Shown piece after piece: positions 15,288-25,525 of a DNA stretch of 64,000 nucleotides; positions within the stretch are counted from its first letter, which is position 1; every line of letters starts with the position of its first letter. The DNA lies in contig NZ_JARQXA010000001.1 in assembly GCF_029543155.1 (NCBI RefSeq), forward strand, positions 558,001 through 622,000, in the 5' to 3' direction. The DNA comes from Sphingomonas sp. HITSZ_GF. Its GTDB lineage: Bacteria; Pseudomonadota; Alphaproteobacteria; Sphingomonadales; Sphingomonadaceae. The notes under the pieces were generated by a model that had not been told where the DNA came from, did no database searches, and saw only the letters and a program-made list of their open reading frames with translations. The position numbers and the translations under genes are program-made.

Positions 15288-18200
15288 TCAGGCGGCTTTC
15301 TTTGCTGCTGTCCGCGCGCGGGCCGCGGCGCGCTTGGCTTTCAGCGGTAGGATCGCCGAGACGTCGATCGCGACAACGATTGGCTGCGGCCCCGTCGCCG
15401 AAGCTTCGCGGAGCGCTTGAGCCTTGGCCTCCAGATGCGACACGACGGTGGAAAATGGGACAAGCGGCTCGCCCGAAACCATAGTCCAACCCCGGCGCGG
15501 CTTCTGGTGGACGAGCAGCAGGATACCATGTCGGGCCGTGCGGTGGCGCAGATACTGGCCGCATAATTGTGTTTCGAGCGCGGCTTCGATGTCGGCGACG
15601 GTCATTCCGTCGACGACTTTGATCTCAATCGGTAAATCAACCCCGCTATGCCTGCTGGTCAGCATGATGTCGGGCGCCTTGCTGTCGGGCACTTCGGTTT
15701 CGCGCTGCACTGTGTAGGATTCCTTTTGCCGGGCTTCCAGTTGGGTCGCCAACCAGCGCTGCACGGCATCCTCGTCGGCCATCGCCTGCAGCGTGTCGCC
15801 TTGCTGGAACTTGTGATGGAAGAGATCGTGCACAAGGTCTTCGAACCTCCGCCTTGCGAGCAGTTGGAGGTCGGCGGTCGTGACCGGCGCGCGATCCATG
15901 GTCCGCTCCATCACGATTACGTCGCCAGGGAACCAAGGCTCCAGTGCCGCATCGTTCTCGGCGCGCCGCATCGACTGTATCTGGAGCCAGTCCGGTTGAA
16001 TCGAAAAGTTCGGGATCACCATCAACCGACGAAAAACGGCTTGGGTCGCCTCGCCTGGAGTCGCGGTGATCCGGGTAAAGATCGCATTGCGTGCTCCCTC
16101 GGCCTCGTCCCGCGCGCCGATCGAATAAGCCTCGCCATCGGGATGTTTGATATCCTCGTCCACCCTAATGCCCTCGAAGGCGAGGATCAGCATTTCCTCA
16201 AGCCGCGCGACAGAGAACTCCTGCTCGACGACCGCCCCGCGACTGAACCGGCCGCCGACCACGCGCGGCAACAGCCCCGAACACAAGGTCGTCTGATCAG
16301 CGGGATCGAACTGGGTCATCTTGGCGCGCAGTGCGTCCACCGCGTCGTCGCCGACGGCGGCGAACAGCAACAAGAGGTAATAGGCGGCGATAACCGGATC
16401 GGTGGCCGCTTCGGCGCGTGCCTGCGACAATGTAGCAAGCTCCGTCGTATCGCTGGGCAGAGCGCGTATCAGCACCGAGACGATCTTCTCCAGCATCGCC
16501 ATCGAGATCGTCGGATGATCGGCGACATACGTCGCGAGGTCGTCGGCGATGAGTAGCGATAGCGCAGGATCGGCATATTCGAGGCGATCGAGCATGCCGT
16601 GCGCATCGGGCTTGTCGGCCGCGAGTTGCGACAGGACACGCCGCAGCAGCATCTGACGCACGATCTCGGTCTTCGCGCTGGCCAGGTCGAGCAGAAAGGC
16701 GGGGAAGCCATTGAGTTCCATTGCGGCCAACCGCGCGGCTTCACGCGCCTGATCGAGAGACAGAGTTGCCGCCCAGTTCGGGGTGGTTGCAGCCGCCAGC
16801 GACATACCGCCGAGGGCCATCAGATCGAAATTCGTCTCGCGGGCTTCGCCTTCCTTCGGCGCGGTGCGATCCACTCTAGAGCGCTCATAGGCGAACGCAA
16901 TCAACGCGGCGCCGAATTTGGCCGTCAGCTCAGGGCCGAAAATGGGTTCGACCATCTCCAGTCCATCGATCGCGTACCGCGACCGGTTGGCGTCGCGCCA
17001 AGTGAGGAACTGCCACATGTGGAAGAGCCGCGAATCGACCGTTTCTTCGGTTGTCGGATTCAATCGATCGAGTATCGACGGGTCGGCCTTGAGGTTGGCG
17101 ATCAACTCGATCCAGCTATTGTCACGCGTATTCTCCCGCCTTCGACTTTTCGCCTCGCTGCTCTTCATCTCGGCCATGAGTTTCGCGAGCGCCGGGTCCT
17201 CGGGGGGCGGGGTCAGCCATGTATCGACCTGCGCGGAAAGGATGGGGTCCGAGGCCACCGCCGCCTTGATCCTGTCAAACATTGCAGGCGTCGCGCCGTC
17301 ATTCCGCCAGATCTGCGAGGCGGTCGACAGCGCGTTACGTCGGTCGATCGGCTCGGGGCGATGAACGGCATCGTCGAGCAGCCAAGCTAGGTCGCTCTCG
17401 TCGACCATGACCGGCCAGCCGTGATGAGTCAGATGAAAGAGGTTCACATCGTCGGATGCGCGGTGCCACGGGTGCGCGCGGGCCAGGGCGACCGCCCGCC
17501 AATAGGATGTGCGCCGCCGCCCGAACGATGTCCCGAATTCCCGGTCCAAGGCGCCGAGCAAAACATCGGCATCGCTCAGGCGCCGCGCTTCATGAAGCAG
17601 CAAGGCAAGGTCGGTGACCATGTTCGGGATTTCATTGGGATAAAATCCCAGCAGCCGGATGGCGGCATTTGCTGCCAGTTTCGCAAACGCCTCGCGGAAA
17701 GCCATATCGGCATCCTGCTCACCACGCCCCTTCATCTCACCCGATCGCGCGACGACCTGGGCGACGAACACCCAGAGATCGTCGCGGGTGGTAAGCCCGG
17801 CCAATAACCCCTCGTCGATTGGTAGGATCGACTTATACCCGCTCTCATCCCGGATCCCGATCGCGTCGATCAACGCGAAGAACTGGTCCATCGAAAAGAA
17901 TCTCGGCGTCAGCCCGGCAAGCGCTTCGAGCACCATCGACCGGCGAAGGTCGCCAGCATGAGCGATGACGTGCTGCGCCAGGCGATTCTTGTCGGTATCG
18001 TTGCCTAGTTCGATGATCAGGCGGGCGGCGAGCAATTGCGTGATCTCGTCGCCATTGTGGTCGAATGCGACGGTTCGTGCCAGCACGACACCAGCCGGAT
18101 ATCTGCCGAACGAGGCGAGTCTAAGGACCAGATGCTGCGCTTCGGTATCGTCACCGGCTTGCTTCCACCAACTCGCAATTTCAGCATCGAGGGCAGGGTC

Positions 18201-19649
18201 GGCGAACCGGCGCAGGTTGCGGTCCATGAACCACAATTTCTCCTTGTCGATGGCCGCAACCCGATCGAGTATGATCGTGAAGGCCTTGATGCGGGTGGGG
18301 ATTGGCAACGATCCTGGATCGCCGTTGCGCAAAAGCGCGAGAGGCGCGCGGGCGATCAACTCGTCGGCAATCGTCGGGTTGAGGTTTGCGAGCCACGCCG
18401 AGACGTCCTCCATTTGTGGCCGCAACAGGCGATAACCGTAGAGATCGGCGAATAGCAGATCGATCACGACCGAGACCGGGCAACCCCGTTCGAGCAGCCG
18501 ATTGAGCCAGCGCGCCGCCAGATAGCTCCTGAGCGTGCCCTCATTATCGTTGTGGAGTTGGGCGCGGCCCAAAGTCGCCGGGTCGAAAACGGGACGACCT
18601 AAAAGGGCGAGGCGATCGCCATCGGACCACTCGGGCAACAGATCCTCGATCGGGATGGAATTTTCGGGCGGCGTGAGATCTATCCCCGAGGTCGGCACGC
18701 GCAATGAGTCCCGTCCGCAGAAGATGAATCCTGCGCCAATCCGGTCGAGCGCCTCGCCGCTCCGGATTCGGTTGAGTGAATCATTGCGGCGCCGTCTCGT
18801 ATCGGGATCGATCATACGCGCAGCGAGGCTCGCTTCGATCATTTCGCGCAAAGTGCCGAGGCGGCGATGATCGCGCCAGAAATCCACCATCCAGGTCAGG
18901 TCGAGCGGTCGCGCGGCGAACCGCCACAAATCGTTATGCTCGATTGCATGGAGTAGTTTCTCGACGTCGGCGATGCCTGAAGCTTCGGCGAACCGTTTGA
19001 CGCGGCTCGCATCGAGTCCGGCCATGCGCAGAACGGTGATCGGGTCCGTCGATGCCGGCTTCTCCGCTTTTGCTTGATTGCGCAGCGTCGCCTTCACTTC
19101 ATCCGCGAGCGCCGGGACAGGTTCAGGGGGCGGCGGCGGCATCCGCAACCATTTATCGACGGTCAGGCGATCGGCGGTTGCATCCCAATCGGTAAAGCGG
19201 CTCGAAATGATCAGCCGGACGCGCTCCTCGCGACCTGCAATCGCTTCGGCGAGTTGGCGCGCCGCGTCTTCGAAATGGTGGCCTTGGTCCTTGGCCTCGT
19301 CGACGGAGTCGATGAACAGCCAGCACAGCGCCTCGTCGCTCGCCTTCCACGCGTCGAACCTAGTGCGATCGGCGGGCGTCAGCGAAGCAGCTAGCCCCAG
19401 CCGCGCGACGTTGCTGACACTGGCACCGAACGCGAATTGGCCGGCATCGGACAGTACCGCGCGCCGATGGTCGAACTCCTCGGACTTGCCACTGCCCGCT
19501 TCCGCAAGGACGACTGCACGCGGTTTTTCGAGTAAATCAGCCCAGACAAGGGACCCCCGTTCGAACCCGAATAACCGCGGATGCGCCCGCTCGTCATTCG
19601 CCGACGCGACGCTGAATTCCCGGTTGAGATCGATATGCGTGCTTGCCAT
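15288..19649 (-). CDS. Giant P-loop NTPase with C-terminal nuclease motif
   Basis: Near the N-terminus are Walker A AEAGSGKS (49-56), Walker B LFIDSVDEA (111-119), and sensor-like RLIISSRFTDW (145-155), an order found in STAND/NACHT-type NTPases. About 1000 residues of helical sequence follow. The C-terminus has EVPDSKAPDIML with D1327, and LPIEIKVVDG with E1342 and K1344, which fits a PD-(D/E)XK nuclease. The end is a basic Ala-Lys-Arg tail. This plan (switch NTPase, helical sensor, nuclease) resembles Avs-like anti-phage proteins. ATG 19649 is taken; the frame is open to 19778. Coupled to the DUF3800 gene. Confidence 0.8.
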   Translation of the reverse strand: MASTHIDLNREFSVASANDERAHPRLFGFERGSLVWADLLEKPRAVVLAEAGSGKSEEFDHRRAVLSDAGQFAFGASVSNVARLGLAASLTPADRTRFDAWKASDEALCWLFIDSVDEAKDQGHHFEDAARQLAEAIAGREERVRLIISSRFTDWDATADRLTVDKWLRMPPPPPEPVPALADEVKATLRNQAKAEKPASTDPITVLRMAGLDASRVKRFAEASGIADVEKLLHAIEHNDLWRFAARPLDLTWMVDFWRDHRRLGTLREMIEASLAARMIDPDTRRRRNDSLNRIRSGEALDRIGAGFIFCGRDSLRVPTSGIDLTPPENSIPIEDLLPEWSDGDRLALLGRPVFDPATLGRAQLHNDNEGTLRSYLAARWLNRLLERGCPVSVVIDLLFADLYGYRLLRPQMEDVSAWLANLNPTIADELIARAPLALLRNGDPGSLPIPTRIKAFTIILDRVAAIDKEKLWFMDRNLRRFADPALDAEIASWWKQAGDDTEAQHLVLRLASFGRYPAGVVLARTVAFDHNGDEITQLLAARLIIELGNDTDKNRLAQHVIAHAGDLRRSMVLEALAGLTPRFFSMDQFFALIDAIGIRDESGYKSILPIDEGLLAGLTTRDDLWVFVAQVVARSGEMKGRGEQDADMAFREAFAKLAANAAIRLLGFYPNEIPNMVTDLALLLHEARRLSDADVLLGALDREFGTSFGRRRTSYWRAVALARAHPWHRASDDVNLFHLTHHGWPVMVDESDLAWLLDDAVHRPEPIDRRNALSTASQIWRNDGATPAMFDRIKAAVASDPILSAQVDTWLTPPPEDPALAKLMAEMKSSEAKSRRRENTRDNSWIELIANLKADPSILDRLNPTTEETVDSRLFHMWQFLTWRDANRSRYAIDGLEMVEPIFGPELTAKFGAALIAFAYERSRVDRTAPKEGEARETNFDLMALGGMSLAAATTPNWAATLSLDQAREAARLAAMELNGFPAFLLDLASAKTEIVRQMLLRRVLSQLAADKPDAHGMLDRLEYADPALSLLIADDLATYVADHPTISMAMLEKIVSVLIRALPSDTTELATLSQARAEAATDPVIAAYYLLLLFAAVGDDAVDALRAKMTQFDPADQTTLCSGLLPRVVGGRFSRGAVVEQEFSVARLEEMLILAFEGIRVDEDIKHPDGEAYSIGARDEAEGARNAIFTRITATPGEATQAVFRRLMVIPNFSIQPDWLQIQSMRRAENDAALEPWFPGDVIVMERTMDRAPVTTADLQLLARRRFEDLVHDLFHHKFQQGDTLQAMADEDAVQRWLATQLEARQKESYTVQRETEVPDSKAPDIMLTSRHSGVDLPIEIKVVDGMTVADIEAALETQLCGQYLRHRTARHGILLLVHQKPRRGWTMVSGEPLVPFSTVVSHLEAKAQALREASATGPQPIVVAIDVSAILPLKAKRAAARARTAAKKAA

Positions 19650-19774
19650 TTGACCAGTATATTGCGCGCCATGCCGAGCGCCAACGAGCGCCATATCGGC
19701 GTGGATCATTCGACGATGAATATCTCGATGGCGTGGTCCTAAGCGCGAGGGAAGGGGCGAGCTGGCACAGCAAT

Positions 19775-20980
19775 TCACTTGGCCGGGCTTGAAACCAGCT
19801 TCGCCTCGATTGCCCTGGGTAGCTCAGCCAGCGATCCACAGATTCGGTCCCTGTATTGAGGGAGCGCTCTCTGGAGCATGGCGCTGAACCGTCGGTCGCC
19901 TCTCCATAGGTCGACGTACGGCAGGTAGAAGGCGTGGAGGACGTCACCACCGATGCTACCCTCGATTGTCGAGCCACCGGTCGTGACGCCCACGATCTGG
20001 AGCGTATATGCCTCGAGCGCTGCTGCTGCGATCTCTGCCGACGGGAGCGGCAGGGCTGCATCAACATCCGCCGCGATCGAGTCGATGATCTCATCGCTGA
20101 GTTCAAACTCAGCGGCGGACAACCGGGCGAGCTCGAAGCTGATCGCTCGGAAGGCCGGCTTCAGGCGAGACACCAGCAGTGTTGCCTGTTTTCTGTCCTT
20201 AGCGCTCCGCAATGGGCCGACATTGTCCCGCACGGCGCTGAGGTAGCGAGACACCATTGTGCTGGCAGCGTTAATCCAGTTGGGCAGTGTCCCCATTGGG
20301 CCCCAGCGTTCGAAATACATGTCCACGAACACGGACGGCTTCGAAATTCCGGAGAGCATGCGCCGGCTAGCCTCCGCTGATGATATCTCGCCTCGCAGGA
20401 AAGGCACTACCGAGGCCAGCACCGCCTCGGTTGGGAGGCCGACCTCCTCCGCGATCTTCGGCGCTAAGCCCTCCACCTCGACACCCCAGTCGACAGTCTC
20501 CAGTATCTGCTCGGCGCGGTGGCGCATCGTCAGATCCTTAAGGCTCGTAGCCAGCGAATGCCGCGCTGCGGCATGCATACTCGCCCGAAGATCGTGCAAC
20601 GTGTCCGTCAGGGACGGGAACCACAGACGGTCATCGGAAAGCATCTCAACGTGTGGAGAGTTGGGTATGAGGCCAGATTGATGGGCTCTGCGCGCCATCT
20701 CGATAGCGGCCAGCCTCGTCGTGGAAGGCATTGCATATAGGCCGCAGAGGCGTTCGACAGCCTCCGCCTTCCTGACTGTCGTTTGGCGATGGGCCGCATC
20801 GTACTGCAATAGCTCGCTCATGAGCGGCATGGTCACAGGGAATACCACATCGCCAGCCAGCTTTCGGGCCTCGAGATCGTTGAACAGCCTTTCGTGTTGG
20901 GCATCTCCCTTGCCACGCAGGACGTCGCCGAAGCGCGACAGGTCCTGAGTGTCGAGATAGACGATCAGTGGATGCTTCAA
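19775..20980 (-). CDS. Protein with PIN-like acidic motifs
   Basis: The opening IVYLDTQDLSRF supplies D10 and D13, and the end has GGDVLHAFYLPYVDLWRGDRRF with D346, D357 and D362. A first-strand aspartate and a late cluster of aspartates in a 'territory known, then D..D' layout is seen in PIN-like ribonucleases with a large helical insertion. This assignment is from motifs only. It lies 43 bp after the SIR2-like gene and 125 bp before the NTPase gene, all on one strand. Codon use in this gene and its upstream neighbour looks less GC-biased than in the core genes. Confidence 0.6.
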   Translation of the reverse strand: MKHPLIVYLDTQDLSRFGDVLRGKGDAQHERLFNDLEARKLAGDVVFPVTMPLMSELLQYDAAHRQTTVRKAEAVERLCGLYAMPSTTRLAAIEMARRAHQSGLIPNSPHVEMLSDDRLWFPSLTDTLHDLRASMHAAARHSLATSLKDLTMRHRAEQILETVDWGVEVEGLAPKIAEEVGLPTEAVLASVVPFLRGEISSAEASRRMLSGISKPSVFVDMYFERWGPMGTLPNWINAASTMVSRYLSAVRDNVGPLRSAKDRKQATLLVSRLKPAFRAISFELARLSAAEFELSDEIIDSIAADVDAALPLPSAEIAAAALEAYTLQIVGVTTGGSTIEGSIGGDVLHAFYLPYVDLWRGDRRFSAMLQRALPQYRDRICGSLAELPRAIEAKLVSSPAK

Positions 20981-21023
20981 TGCCCTGGCCTTCGGCTGAA
21001 CCCAAAGGCGACACGATCGCGGG

Positions 21024-21914
21024 TCATGCTTGCCATCCGCGGTTGGCGTAGATCGCGTCGTAGCTACTCGCTTCGACGCACCGGATACCGATGTTCTCTA
21101 GGAAGAAGTGCCGACCCTTCTGTGTGATGTCGTCGGGATTGTGGGTGTAGGCATACCAAGCCGGTTTTCGTCGGTCCGGGAACTTGGCGAAGTAGCGGGC
21201 TCTTTCGATTAGCAGCCAGCGCAGGAAGACCTCATTCTCGCGAAGTCCGAGGCCGAAGATCAGAAGCGGCTTGTTGAAAACGAGGTGCACCCAGGTGCTC
21301 CGCCCTGCCCAGCGTTCGCGGTCCTTCGCCTCGAATAGCCGCTCCTCCCCCCGATGCAGCCAGCTGCGGGTGCGTTGGACTGAACCCATGTAGTGGGTCA
21401 GCCCGAGACGGATGCTGCGCGCGTAATTGGCCATTCCATTGACGTGCCAAATCCCAAACCCATCGCAGGGGTTCTTGAACAGCTCGAGCGCGTACCGACT
21501 ATCCCACGGATACCAGTCAGTGAAGCCCTCGACCTTCGGCCGCATCAGTTGGGCGCCTGCGGCTTCGCTCAGGACCTCATCGAAATTCGTGGTGAGGACT
21601 GGCGTGGCGTGCCGGATGGACCAGTCTATGATCTGCCGGTGGTGTTCAAGCGGCCGCCAGTCGCGCATCAGCTCGCAGAACTCCTTCGCAAGCTCCCCGC
21701 TCCGACCGCGCGCATGCAACTCGATGACGTCGAATATCTCGGTCGCTGATGCCCCGACTGGCATCTTGTCGAGCTCAACACCGTGCCGATGCGCGAGATT
21801 GAGTAGTAGGTCGTCCCATGAGTTCACCCGTCGCGGGCCGTAACGATGGATGCCGTTACCGATCACCAGCGCCAGATTGTCACTATTCTCCCGCAGGACA
21901 TCGGTAAGCGCCAT
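21024..21914 (-). CDS. SIR2-like domain protein
   Basis: LALVIGNGIHRYG (GNG at 19-21) and NSWDDLL form the NAD-binding start, TPVLTTNFDEVL carries N110, GIWHVNGM carries the catalytic-type H157, and LLIFGLGLRENEVFLRWLL completes the SIR2 fold. Stand-alone SIR2 domains of this type degrade NAD+ in several phage defence systems (Thoeris, DSR, SIR2-HerA). ATG 21914 is chosen because GGGGAG lies 9 nt upstream; the frame extends to 22106. It is the first gene of the four-gene block and the last protein gene before tRNA-Lys. Confidence 0.85.
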   Translation of the reverse strand: MALTDVLRENSDNLALVIGNGIHRYGPRRVNSWDDLLLNLAHRHGVELDKMPVGASATEIFDVIELHARGRSGELAKEFCELMRDWRPLEHHRQIIDWSIRHATPVLTTNFDEVLSEAAGAQLMRPKVEGFTDWYPWDSRYALELFKNPCDGFGIWHVNGMANYARSIRLGLTHYMGSVQRTRSWLHRGEERLFEAKDRERWAGRSTWVHLVFNKPLLIFGLGLRENEVFLRWLLIERARYFAKFPDRRKPAWYAYTHNPDDITQKGRHFFLENIGIRCVEASSYDAIYANRGWQA

Positions 21915-22178
21915 GGCGTCCATCTCCCCGCGGCAAGAGTACGCTGCGGCAGTCATGGTTGCTAGGTGACGTGTGTTCGCGCTGATGTTCCGACAGAGCG
22001 GGAACTCGAGTCTGCCCCCGGACGAGGAGCGGATGTCATGCACAAGGTGCTGGAGCAGGGCCGGAAGCGCACCATCCCGCCGCAAAAAGATCTCACGGCG
22101 TCGCATGACGTCCGCTACCTAAAATGCTACCTTGGGGTATGACTGCTGCTCACGATGGGCGCTAAGTCATTGAAAAGG

Positions 22179-22254
<76 letters not shown>

Positions 22255-22355
22255 ATTCCGGTGTGTTTCGGCGCCCTTGGTGCGTGCGCCTCCGCAGTGG
22301 AGGTGGGCCTTTAGCGGCGCGGTTCGCGGCTTGTAAACCCCCTATTTCGAAAAAA

Positions 22356-23492
22356 TCACCAGCGCTGCACGCGGCGGCTCTGGCGGTCGATCGAAAGCAG
22401 GATTCCGAAGCAGATCATGAAGGTCATCACCGCGGTGCCGCCGAAGCTGATCAGCGGCAGCGGCACCCCCACCACCGGCGCCAGGCCCATCACCATCGCC
22501 ATGTTGATCGCGCAGTAGAAGAAGATCGTCGCGGCGAGGCCGGAGGCGGTCAGCCGGGCGAAACGGCTCTGCGCGCGCATGCTCACGCCGATCGCCCAGC
22601 GGATCAGGATGCTGAAGCCGATGATCAGGAAGAAGCCGCCCATCAGACCCCATTCCTCCATCATCGTCGCCAGCGCGAAGTCGGTATGGCCTTCGGGCAG
22701 ATAGTCGAGATGGCTCTGCGTGCCCTGCAGGAAGCCCTTGCCGAACACGCCGCCCGATCCGATCGCGATCTTGGACTGGCTGATGTGATAGCCGGTGCCC
22801 AGCGGGTCGCTTTCGGGATCGAGGAAGATCAGCACGCGGTTGCGCTGATAGTCGTGCAGCACGAAGTTCACCGCCAGCGGCGCGGCTACTGCCACCGCCA
22901 GCGCGCCGCCCAGGAACAGGCGGAGCGGCAGCCCGGCGAGGAACATCACGGTCACGCCGCCGAAGCTGATCGCCAGCGCGGTGCCCAGATCGGGCTGGAG
23001 CATCACCAGCGCGGCCGGGATGCCGATCAGCACGCAGCCCGGCCATAGCGCGCCGAACTTGCGGATCTCGCCGGCGGGCAGGATCTCGTAGAAGCGCGCC
23101 ATCGCCATGATGATCACCGGCTTCATCAGCTCGGAGGGCTGCAATCGAATGAAGCCCAGGTCGAGCCATCGCTGGCTGCCGCCGGCGACTGCGCCGAGCA
23201 GCTCCACGCCCACCAGCATCAGCACCACGACGATGTACATCGGGAAGGCGCCCAGCGCCCAGAAGCTCTCGGGCACGCGCGACATGCCGATCGCCATCGC
23301 CAGGAACACGAAGAAGCGCAGCCCCTGGTTGAACGCCCAGGGCGTGATGCTGCCGCCCGCCGCTGAATAGAGCACCACCAGCCCGAACATGCCGATCGCC
23401 ACCACCAGGCCGATGATCCGCCAGGGAAGCTGCGCCAGCGGCCCGGGAACGATGCCGGAGGGGCCAAGGCTCGAGGTGTGAAGCGTCGCCAT
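22356..23492 (-). CDS. rodA: Rod-shape SEDS glycosyltransferase RodA
   Basis: This polytopic membrane protein of 378 residues belongs to the FtsW/RodA/SpoVE family. Visible signatures are GSQRWLDLGFIRLQPSELMK, MLQPDLGTAL, and near the end GLAPVVGVPLPLISFGGTA. RodA polymerises glycan strands for elongation together with PBP2. The ATG overlaps the mrdA stop as TGATG, so translation is coupled. It is the last gene of the mre operon. Confidence 0.96.
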   Translation of the reverse strand: MATLHTSSLGPSGIVPGPLAQLPWRIIGLVVAIGMFGLVVLYSAAGGSITPWAFNQGLRFFVFLAMAIGMSRVPESFWALGAFPMYIVVVLMLVGVELLGAVAGGSQRWLDLGFIRLQPSELMKPVIIMAMARFYEILPAGEIRKFGALWPGCVLIGIPAALVMLQPDLGTALAISFGGVTVMFLAGLPLRLFLGGALAVAVAAPLAVNFVLHDYQRNRVLIFLDPESDPLGTGYHISQSKIAIGSGGVFGKGFLQGTQSHLDYLPEGHTDFALATMMEEWGLMGGFFLIIGFSILIRWAIGVSMRAQSRFARLTASGLAATIFFYCAINMAMVMGLAPVVGVPLPLISFGGTAVMTFMICFGILLSIDRQSRRVQRW

Positions 23493-25525
23493 CAATCCTG
23501 CTCCACACTACCGCGCTCGGCCGCGCTGCTGTCCACCGTATTGCTCGTCGTCGCATTGGCCGCTTCGGAAGCGACCGTGCTGGCGGCCTCCACCGCGTCC
23601 TCGGGAGTCTCGGGCGGCGGTGCGCTCTGTGCCACTTCGAAGGCCTTGGCCTGCTCGGCCATCCGGGTGCGATAGTCGCCGCCCCAGGTCGGCTCCTCGC
23701 GGTGCAGCGATTCCATTGCCGCCTTGCGATCGAACAGGAAGGTCATGATGTCGCGGCCGATCATCGGCGTGTCGAGGTTGCGCACGGTATGGCCATTATG
23801 CTCGAGCACGATGCCCGCGGCATATTTGGGATTGTCGGCCGGCGCGAAGCAGACGAGCAGCGCGTGGTCGCGCAGCTTGAACGGCAGCGAGGCGTTCTTG
23901 AGCACGCCCGAGCGGCGCTCCGCCATGGTGATACGGCGCACCTGCGCGGTGCCGGTCTTGCCGGCCAGGGTGATGCCGGGGACCTGCATGCGCGCGGCGC
24001 CGCCGGTGCCGCCCGAATTGATCACGCCGAACATCGCGTCGCGGATGATCGCCAGCTGTTCGGGCGTGGCGGCGAGGGGCGGGGCCTCCTGATGCGGGGC
24101 ATCGGCGATCAGCCGTGGGACGAGCTGGCGGCCCGAAGCGAGCCGGCTCGCCATCACCGCCAGTTGCAGCGGATTGGCGAGCACATAGCCCTGGCCGATC
24201 GACGCGTTGAGCGAATCGGCGACGGTCCATTGCTGCTTGTAGCGCTTCAGCTTCCAGGCGCTGTCCGGCACCGTGCCGAAGCGCTGGGTGGTGAAGGGCA
24301 GGTCGAAGCGCTGGCCCAGGCCCAGCGCGCGCGCCATCGGCGCCACCGCGTCATAGCCCACGCGCCGCACCATCTCGTAGAAATAGATGTCGCAGCTCTG
24401 CATGATCGCATGCTTCAGGTCGAGCGGGCCATGGCCGCCGCGCTTGTGGCAGTGGAACACGCCATTGCCGACGCGCATCGCGCCCGAGCAGACCACGCGC
24501 GCGTTGGGATCGATGCCGGCATGCATCAGCGCAAGGCCGTTCATCGGCTTCACGGTCGATCCCGGCGGATACAGGCCCTGCAGCGCCTTGTTCATCAGCG
24601 GGACGTGATCGTCCTCGCTCAGCATCTTCCATTCGTTGCGGCTGATGCCGTCAGAAAAGCTGTTGGGGTCGTATGCCGGCATCGAGACCATGGCGAGGAT
24701 GTCGCCATTGGTGCAGTCGATCACCGTCGCCGAACCCGAATTGGTGCCGAGGCGCCGCGCGACATATTCCTGAAGCAGCGCGTCGATGGTGAGCTTCACC
24801 GTCTCGCCGGGCTGATCGGGCCGCGTGGCAAGCTCCTTGACCAGCCGGCCATGCGCAGTGACCTCGACGCGCTTGGCGCCCGGCGTGCCGCGCAGCCGGT
24901 CCTCCAGCGTCTTCTCCAGCCCGTCCTTGCCCAGCTTGAAGCCGGGGGCGACGAGCAGCGGGTCCTTTTCCTTCTTGTACTGCTCCGCCGATGCCGTGCC
25001 GACATAGCCGACCAGATGCGCGACGCCGGCGGCCAGCGGATAGTTGCGCGAGAAGCCGCGTGTCGGCTGCACGCCCGGCATTTCGGGCACGCGCACGCTC
25101 ACCGCGGCGAACTGCTCCCAGGTCAGGCTGTCGGAAACCTGGACCGGCTGGAAGCCCGATGCGCGCTTCAGATCGGTGCGGATCCGCGCCATCTCCTCCT
25201 CGTTCAGGCCAAGGATCTGCTGGAGCATGCCCAGCGTCTTCTCCTTGTCCTCCATCCGGTCGGGGATCATGTCGACGCGGAAGGCGGTGCGGTTGTTGGC
25301 GATCGGGATTCCGGCGCGGTCGACGATCCAGCCGCGCCGCGGCGGGGTGAGTGTCAGGCGCACGCGGTTGCTCTCGGCGGTCAGCCGGTAGCGTTCGTTC
25401 TCGAACACGGCGAGCCAGGTCATGCGGCCGGCCAGCACCAGCGCTGCGGCACCCTGCAACCCGCCCAGCACCAGCGCGCGGCGGGAGAAACTATAGGCCT
25501 GCGCTGCGTCGGTGATCCGTACCAT
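23492..25525 (-). CDS. mrdA: Penicillin-binding protein 2, transpeptidase
   Basis: Class B PBP with one N-terminal membrane segment. The active-site motifs are PPGSTVKP, SCDIYFYE (SxN position) and AGKTGTAQV. It crosslinks peptidoglycan in the elongasome with RodA. The C-terminus has a long Ala/Ser/Thr/Glu-rich tail beyond the transpeptidase fold. The length of 677 residues is typical for Sphingomonadales. It overlaps rodA and abuts mreD, consistent with one transcript. Confidence 0.96.
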   Translation of the reverse strand: MVRITDAAQAYSFSRRALVLGGLQGAAALVLAGRMTWLAVFENERYRLTAESNRVRLTLTPPRRGWIVDRAGIPIANNRTAFRVDMIPDRMEDKEKTLGMLQQILGLNEEEMARIRTDLKRASGFQPVQVSDSLTWEQFAAVSVRVPEMPGVQPTRGFSRNYPLAAGVAHLVGYVGTASAEQYKKEKDPLLVAPGFKLGKDGLEKTLEDRLRGTPGAKRVEVTAHGRLVKELATRPDQPGETVKLTIDALLQEYVARRLGTNSGSATVIDCTNGDILAMVSMPAYDPNSFSDGISRNEWKMLSEDDHVPLMNKALQGLYPPGSTVKPMNGLALMHAGIDPNARVVCSGAMRVGNGVFHCHKRGGHGPLDLKHAIMQSCDIYFYEMVRRVGYDAVAPMARALGLGQRFDLPFTTQRFGTVPDSAWKLKRYKQQWTVADSLNASIGQGYVLANPLQLAVMASRLASGRQLVPRLIADAPHQEAPPLAATPEQLAIIRDAMFGVINSGGTGGAARMQVPGITLAGKTGTAQVRRITMAERRSGVLKNASLPFKLRDHALLVCFAPADNPKYAAGIVLEHNGHTVRNLDTPMIGRDIMTFLFDRKAAMESLHREEPTWGGDYRTRMAEQAKAFEVAQSAPPPETPEDAVEAASTVASEAANATTSNTVDSSAAERGSVEQD

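Noticed and set aside
21024-22106. Longer SIR2-like protein starting at 22106
   Set aside because: The first 64 residues have no SIR2 features, and a good ribosome-binding site precedes the ATG at 21914.
1-22178. Insertion sequences or transposase genes in the accessory region
   Set aside because: No transposase motif or terminal inverted repeats were seen; the only mobility genes are conjugative.
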